This document shows, piece after piece, positions 63,217 through 64,000 of a stretch of 64,000 nt of DNA. The stretch is taken from the NCBI GenBank assembly GCA_913060875.1, contig CAJXSL010000006.1:186001-250000 (forward strand), written 5' to 3'. How positions within the stretch are numbered: the stretch's first letter is position 1; each line of letters opens with the position of its first letter. The notes under the pieces were generated by a model that had not been told where the DNA came from, made no database searches, and was given only the letters and a program-made list of their open reading frames with translations. The translations under genes were made by a program, and so were the position numbers. Source of the stretch: an uncultured Desulfobacteraceae bacterium. Lineage in GTDB: Bacteria; Desulfobacterota; Desulfobacteria; Desulfobacterales; UBA5852.

Positions 63217-63957
63217 ATGCTGAAGATTCGAAATCTCCAGTCCGGCTATGGAAAGCTGAAAGTACTGAAAAATGTCTCCATGCACGTGGCCAAAGGGGAG
63301 ATCGTGACGATCATTGGGGCCAACGGTGCCGGCAAGACAACGCTGCTGTCCACCATATCCGGCTTGCTCCGGGCGACCGCGGGCGACATATTGTTTGAGG
63401 GACAAAATTTGTCTGCGCTGCCACCCCAGAAAATTCCCCCGCTCGGTTGCGTTCTGGTTCCGGAGGGGCGGCAGATTTTTGCCTCCCTGTCCGTAGAGGA
63501 AAATTTGATTCTGGGTGGACATCCCTTGAAAAAGACGGGTAAAAAGGAACTGCTCCGCCAGTTGGAGCGTCAGTACGCACTGTTTCCAATTTTAAAAGAG
63601 CGCCGTGACCAGTACGCCGGAACCCTTTCCGGTGGCGAGCAGCAGATGCTGGCCATGGGAAGAGCCCTGATGTCGAAACCCACCCTGATCATGATGGATG
63701 AACCGTCCACCGGGTTGGCGCCGCTGATCGTCCAGGATATATTCAAGGTTATTGTCAAGATGCGCGATGAGGGCAAAACCGTTTTACTGGTGGAGCAGAA
63801 CGCCCAGACTGCTCTTCAGGTGGCCGATCGGGGATATGTCTTGGAAACCGGAAAGGTGGTTCTTCAGGGCAAAGCCCATGAACTGCTAGAGGATGTAGAG
63901 GTCAAGCGCGCCTACCTCGGCAAGGATTATGGTGATTTTTATGACGGAAAATCCTGA
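63217..63957 (+). CDS. LivF-like ABC ATPase
   Basis: 246 aa. Walker A GANGAGKTTLL, signature LSGGEQQMLAMGRAL, Walker B LIMMDEPSTGLAP, switch region VEQNAQTAL. Second ATPase of the Liv transporter; 6 bases after livG. Confidence 0.95.
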   Translation: MLKIRNLQSGYGKLKVLKNVSMHVAKGEIVTIIGANGAGKTTLLSTISGLLRATAGDILFEGQNLSALPPQKIPPLGCVLVPEGRQIFASLSVEENLILGGHPLKKTGKKELLRQLERQYALFPILKERRDQYAGTLSGGEQQMLAMGRALMSKPTLIMMDEPSTGLAPLIVQDIFKVIVKMRDEGKTVLLVEQNAQTALQVADRGYVLETGKVVLQGKAHELLEDVEVKRAYLGKDYGDFYDGKS

Positions 63958-64000
63958 TGGCAACATTTGTATTCCCGAAGAACGCGGACAGCTGGTGCTG
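63941..64000 (+). CDS. Start of next gene, truncated by window edge
   Basis: ATG at 63941 overlaps the livF stop by 17 bases and is open to the window end (20 codons, MTENPDGNICIPEERG). Too short to identify; the overlap suggests it belongs to the same operon. Confidence 0.4.
   Translation, partial: MTENPDGNICIPEERGQLVL

Overview
The window reads as chromosome from a Gram-negative anaerobe of the Desulfobacterota, most like a Desulfobacterales / Desulfosarcina-type organism. This is an inference from gene content: secondary-lipid (pfa) synthases, ole genes, a candidate selenoprotein, a PaaK-ACT-Liv operon and many lipoproteins and hybrid regulators. Base composition is moderately GC-rich with an AT-richer patch near 11.8-12.95 kb. 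I see no insertion sequence, CRISPR array or rRNA. There is one tRNA.

Positions 1-9 kb (minus strand): a tight operon pfaC-oleA-oleB-oleC. PfaC carries the ketosynthase, chain-length-factor and dehydratase domains of a polyunsaturated fatty acid (PUFA) synthase. OleA, OleB and OleC are three of the four enzymes that join two acyl chains head to head into a long-chain olefin; oleC runs off the left edge. The rest of the synthase lies 10 kb away: pfaA (19.6-26.4 kb; KS-AT-three ACPs-KR-DH) and pfaD (27.4-29.1 kb; enoyl reductase), with a MerR-like regulator between them. No pfaB-type acyltransferase gene or phosphopantetheinyl transferase is in the window. Together the set suggests a PUFA synthase feeding polyunsaturated hydrocarbon synthesis.

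Positions 9-19.5 kb: three exported proteins of unknown role (one a beta-propeller with a haem-binding motif), an IscU-like protein, a Cys-rich protein, a cold-shock protein, a DUF3179 protein whose reading frame needs selenocysteine at an in-frame TGA, pyruvate kinase, a DUF2914 protein and a diadenylate cyclase fused to its YbbR-type regulator.

Positions 29-49.7 kb: mostly housekeeping and regulatory genes: xerD-like recombinase, Xaa-Pro peptidase, a large receiver/PEP-binding protein, threonine ammonia-lyase, an SPFH/zinc-ribbon pair, a ParM-like actin, a hybrid histidine kinase, tRNA-Arg(UCU), a sigma-32-type factor, TPR and LolB-like lipoproteins, an ATP-grasp enzyme, dGTPase and a UPF0280 protein.

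Positions 49.8-64 kb (plus strand): lapA-like gene, mutS, AMIN-type amidase, then an EamA transporter joined in frame to an enoyl-CoA hydratase by a 16-bp tandem repeat. Next comes a Phe/Tyr-rich leader peptide and two tandem terminators ahead of phenylacetate-CoA ligase, an ACT-domain protein and a LivKHMGF amino-acid ABC transporter. This looks like attenuation control of an aromatic amino acid uptake and catabolism operon.

The four most interesting observations are the pfaC-oleABC operon, the DUF3179 selenoprotein with a SECIS-like hairpin, the Phe/Tyr leader-attenuator, and the repeat-driven transporter-hydratase frame fusion.
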